Origin: Fidelibacterota bacterium | GTDB taxonomy: Bacteria > Fidelibacterota > UBA8477 > JABMPR01 | Length of the DNA stretch: 56,364 nt | Direction: 5' to 3' | Assembly (NCBI GenBank): GCA_021736185.1 | Contig: JAIPGJ010000005.1 | Location: 1 to 56,364 of the forward strand | In this document: one piece after another, positions 53,522-56,364 of the stretch | How positions within the stretch are numbered: position 1 is the stretch's first letter | Layout of the letters: each line of letters opens with the position of its first letter | Notes under the pieces: model-generated | The model's database searches: none | Told to the model about the DNA's origin: nothing | The model's input: only the letters and a program-made list of their open reading frames with translations | Position numbers and translations under genes: made by a program

Positions 53522-53603
53522 TTCTAGAAGCCTTGAAGGTTAACCATACAAATTCTGCATTATTAAGGTTTAAAAGGTAGCATTTATTAAAATGGGGATA
53601 ACA

Positions 53604-53633
53604 TTGACAAGGCGAAAATGCGGCGATTATATT
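53604..53633 (+). promoter_or_regulatory. Sigma-70-type promoter of ileS
   Basis: TTGACA at 53604-53609 is followed by 18 bases and TATATT at 53628-53633 (or 17 bases and TTATAT). The start would be near 53640, giving a leader of about 60 nt. No T-box element was seen in that leader. Confidence 0.5.
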
Positions 53634-53702
53634 GCGCGGCTAAAAAATGATGGTCGGTTGGCAGCAAAAGTAACGGAAATTAAGACGGGAACAGACAGAC
53701 TC

Positions 53703-56364
53703 ATGATGAAGGAAGTATCTAGCAAAGTAGATTTTATCGCCCTGGAACACGACATGCTCAAATTCTGGGAAGATGAAGATATCTTCAACAAACTTAGGGT
53801 TCAGAACGCTGGAAAACCGCGCTGGTCTTTTCTTGATGGTCCCATTACTGCCAACAATCCCATGGGGGTCCACCATGCCTGGGGTCGTACTTACAAGGAT
53901 CTTTACCAGCGCTTTCATGCCATGTTGGGCATGGAGCTTCGTTATCAGAATGGCTTTGACTGCCAGGGCTTGTGGGTAGAAGTTGAAGTTGAAAAAGATC
54001 TTGGTTTTAAATCCAAAACAGACATTGAAGCGTACGGGGTTGAAGCTTTTGTAAATAAGTGTAAAGAACGAGTTCACAAATTTTCAGCTATTCAAACCGA
54101 GCAATCCAAACGCATGGGCTATTGGATGGATTGGGACAATTCCTATTTCACCATGTCTGATGAAAACAATTATACCATCTGGGCTTTTCTGAAAAAATGT
54201 TTTGACCGTGGATTTATCTATAAGGGCTATGATGTAATGCCCTGGTGTACCCGCTGCGGTTCGGCCCTTTCCGAGCATGAAATTGCCACTGAAGGATATA
54301 AAGAGCTGACTCACACTTCCATATATTTAAAGTTTCCCCTGAAAAACCGTGATAAGGAGTCCTTGCTGGTTTGGACAACCACTCCCTGGACACTTTCATC
54401 CAATATTATGGCCGCAGTTCACCCCGATCTTGACTATGTCAAAGTCAAACAGGGTGAAGATATTTTCTACCTTGTACAGGGTAGACTCTCAGTGCTTCAG
54501 GGTGATTACGAAGTTCTTGAAACCCTTAAGGGCAAAGACATGTTGGGCTGGGAATATCATGGTCCCTATGATGAATTACCCATCCAGGCTGATATTCATC
54601 ATGCCGTAATATTTTGGGATGAGATTTCCGAAACCGACGGTACCGGTATTGTTCATATTGCACCAGGTTGCGGAAAAGAAGATAATGCCCTGGCCAAAGA
54701 ACTTGGCTTTCAGGTGATCAAGCCCATTGATGAGTTTGGAGCCTATTTAGAAGGCTTTGGTGAGTGGACCGGCAAAAATGTCATGGACATCGGTGACGCT
54801 GTCATTGATGACCTCTCCCAGAAGGGTCTACGCTACAAGCGCGAACCCATCACTCACCGCTATCCCTGTTGCTGGCGTCATGGTACGGAACTGGTATTCC
54901 GTCCAGTGGATGAATGGTTTATCCGCATGGATGATCTCAGGGGAGAAATCGCTGAGGTCACCAAACAGGTCGAGTGGATTCCAGCCTACGGGAAAGAGCG
55001 GGAGCTGGATTGGCTCAAAAACATGCATGACTGGATGATTTCCAAGAAACGCTACTGGGGATTGGCCCTGCCGATCTGGACCTTTGAGGATGGATCGTTT
55101 TATGTGGTGGGCTCAGAAACTGAACTGGAGGAACTGGCCGTCGAAGGTTGGGATGAATTTAAGGGAAACAGCCCCCATAAACCCTGGATTGATCTGGTAA
55201 AAATCAGGCATCCAGAAACCGGTCTCATTGGAACTCGAGTTCCCGATGTGGGGAACCCCTGGCTTGACGCCGGGATTGTGCCTTATTCCACCATGGACTA
55301 TCGGAAAGATCCTGAATACTGGGAAAAATGGTTCCCTGCAGATTTTATTGTGGAATCGCTCCCGGGACAATTCAGAAATTGGTTTTATGCCATTCTTGCC
55401 ATGAGTACGGTGATGGAAAACCGACCTCCCATCAAAACGATTATGGGTCACGCCCTGGTTAAAGATGAGCTGGGCGATGACATGCACAAGTCAGCAGGTA
55501 ATGCCATCTGGTTTGAAGATGCCGCCGAAAAAATGGGTGTGGATGTCATGCGCTGGATGTATGCGTCTCAGGTACCCGTAAATAATTTGAATTTTGGTTA
55601 TCATGCTGCCGATGAAGTCCGTCGCAAGGTGCTTACCCTGTGGAACACCTATTCCTTTTTCGTGACCTATGCCCGTCTCGACAAATTTGATCCCATGTCT
55701 ACTCTGGATGAATCAACCCTCACGGAGTTGGACCGGTGGATATTAGCCCGATTAAACCAGTTGGTGGGTCAGGCGCGGAAAGATTATGACAGCTATCAGG
55801 CTGACAAACTCATGCTCAAGATTAATCGTTTTGTGGATGAATTATCAAATTGGTATGTGCGTCGCTCCCGACGTCGTTTCTGGAAAAGTGAAAATGACAC
55901 GGACAAATGGGCGGCCTATCATACACTCTATCAGGCCCTGGTGACACTCTCAAAATTAATTGCCCCGGTTTCTCCATTTTTTACTGAAGAGATGTACCAA
56001 AACCTGGTTGTTGCTCTGGATCCTGAGGCACCTCAAAGCATCCATCTCTGTAGCTTTCCTGAAGTTGATGAACGCTGGATGGATGATGCCTTGCTGCGAC
56101 GCGTGGATGTGGTCATTAAGACCGTGGAAATGGGAAGAGCCGCCAGGAATAAAGCCAATCTCAAGGTTCGGCAACCCCTGGCAACCATCTCAGTTTATTT
56201 TCCAAGTGCGGAAGACAGGTCTTTTGCCGTGGATCTCCAGGATCAGATTCTGGAAGAATTGAACATCAAGAAATTAACCGTGGTTGAGAATGCTGATGCC
56301 CTGGTCCAATACGATATCAAACCGAATCTGGGTCTCTTAGGACCGAAGTACGGTAAAGACATGG
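53703..56364 (+). CDS. ileS: Isoleucyl-tRNA synthetase, 3' truncated by window end
   Basis: The frame runs open from ATG 53703 (or the adjacent ATG 53706) to the last base, about 887 codons of an expected 1000 or more. The class I signature is G-V-H-H-A-W-G-R-T in place of HIGH. The second signature is D-M-H-K-S-A-G-N in place of KMSKS. W-C-T-R-C-G-S-A-L-S and an editing domain of the Ile/Val type lie between them, and the anticodon-binding region follows. It charges tRNA-Ile. The signature forms mark a divergent IleRS subtype; a ValRS identity is less likely. Confidence 0.88.
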   Translation, partial: MMKEVSSKVDFIALEHDMLKFWEDEDIFNKLRVQNAGKPRWSFLDGPITANNPMGVHHAWGRTYKDLYQRFHAMLGMELRYQNGFDCQGLWVEVEVEKDLGFKSKTDIEAYGVEAFVNKCKERVHKFSAIQTEQSKRMGYWMDWDNSYFTMSDENNYTIWAFLKKCFDRGFIYKGYDVMPWCTRCGSALSEHEIATEGYKELTHTSIYLKFPLKNRDKESLLVWTTTPWTLSSNIMAAVHPDLDYVKVKQGEDIFYLVQGRLSVLQGDYEVLETLKGKDMLGWEYHGPYDELPIQADIHHAVIFWDEISETDGTGIVHIAPGCGKEDNALAKELGFQVIKPIDEFGAYLEGFGEWTGKNVMDIGDAVIDDLSQKGLRYKREPITHRYPCCWRHGTELVFRPVDEWFIRMDDLRGEIAEVTKQVEWIPAYGKERELDWLKNMHDWMISKKRYWGLALPIWTFEDGSFYVVGSETELEELAVEGWDEFKGNSPHKPWIDLVKIRHPETGLIGTRVPDVGNPWLDAGIVPYSTMDYRKDPEYWEKWFPADFIVESLPGQFRNWFYAILAMSTVMENRPPIKTIMGHALVKDELGDDMHKSAGNAIWFEDAAEKMGVDVMRWMYASQVPVNNLNFGYHAADEVRRKVLTLWNTYSFFVTYARLDKFDPMSTLDESTLTELDRWILARLNQLVGQARKDYDSYQADKLMLKINRFVDELSNWYVRRSRRRFWKSENDTDKWAAYHTLYQALVTLSKLIAPVSPFFTEEMYQNLVVALDPEAPQSIHLCSFPEVDERWMDDALLRRVDVVIKTVEMGRAARNKANLKVRQPLATISVYFPSAEDRSFAVDLQDQILEELNIKKLTVVENADALVQYDIKPNLGLLGPKYGKDM

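Noticed and set aside
53431-53702. T-box leader for ileS
   Set aside because: No T-box sequence and no specifier stem; a sigma-70 promoter lies only about 70-100 bp before the start.

Overview
The window reads as a chromosomal segment of a diderm, probably anaerobic or microaerophilic bacterium of the Fibrobacteres-Chlorobi-Bacteroidetes (FCB) neighbourhood. The evidence is many outer-membrane beta-barrel and lipoprotein genes, a DUF5916 protein, a dockerin-tailed metalloprotease, a stand-alone GlmU uridylyltransferase domain, NfnAB transhydrogenase with a ferritin-like protein, pyruvate phosphate dikinase, and frequent TTG and GTG starts. The dockerin style resembles proteins of Neomarinimicrobiota or Calditrichota, but the phylum is an inference. 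There is no insertion sequence, prophage or CRISPR array. The only RNA gene recognised is tRNA-Phe.

Layout. 1-5.5 kb: an envelope cluster (LolA-like protein, DUF1302-like barrel, patatin-barrel phospholipase, DUF3943-like barrel), with a perfect 8-bp tandem repeat after the first gene. 5.6-6.8 kb: small genes. 6.8-7.5 kb: gene-poor. 7.5-9.0 kb: a SigZ-type ECF sigma factor with a cysteine-tailed 2Fe-2S protein, a possible divergent micro-gene with operator-like repeats, and tRNA-Phe. 9.06-9.2 kb: a structured repeat block. 9.25-10.5 kb: a trypsin-like lipoprotein coupled to an oxidase-like membrane protein. 10.6-14.6 kb: rlmN, purine nucleoside phosphorylase and a PDZ-barrel protein. 14.6-17.8 kb: a DUF4390 / NtrY-like / NtrX-like signalling operon. 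17.8-20.3 kb: the DUF5916 protein. 20.5-23.4 kb: nfnA-nfnB-ferritin-like operon behind a strong sigma-54 promoter match.

23.5-29.8 kb (minus strand): cysteine desulfurase, mnmA, GlmU-like, a hypothetical, LytR_C, rsfS and argS, joining tRNA thiolation, ribosome silencing and tRNA charging with envelope precursor supply. 29.9-36.7 kb (plus): mgtE, a GT2 glycosyltransferase with a DUF3108 protein, a dockerin metalloprotease, and a cyclic-nucleotide-binding protein with an AI-2E-type permease. 36.7-41 kb (minus): a barrel-plus-helical-repeat protein, a secreted protein with a CX4CH motif, and a TPR lipoprotein. 41.2-46.4 kb: metallophosphoesterase, glycosyltransferase, nucleosidase and ppdK. 46.8-49.2 kb: two tandem paralogous soluble histidine kinases with N-terminal cyclic-nucleotide domains. 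49.2-51.8 kb: yaaA and a UroD-like / corrinoid-protein pair. 52-56.4 kb: a DegP/HtrA protease and a 3'-truncated ileS with unusual signature motifs.

The regulatory logic is the most distinctive part. A sigma-54 activator and its kinase lie about 3 kb upstream of a GG-N10-GC promoter that drives electron-transfer genes. Three cyclic-nucleotide-binding proteins occur within 14 kb. An ECF sigma factor sits beside an iron-sulfur protein, and both end in cysteine clusters. All assignments come from reading the sequence; no database search was run.
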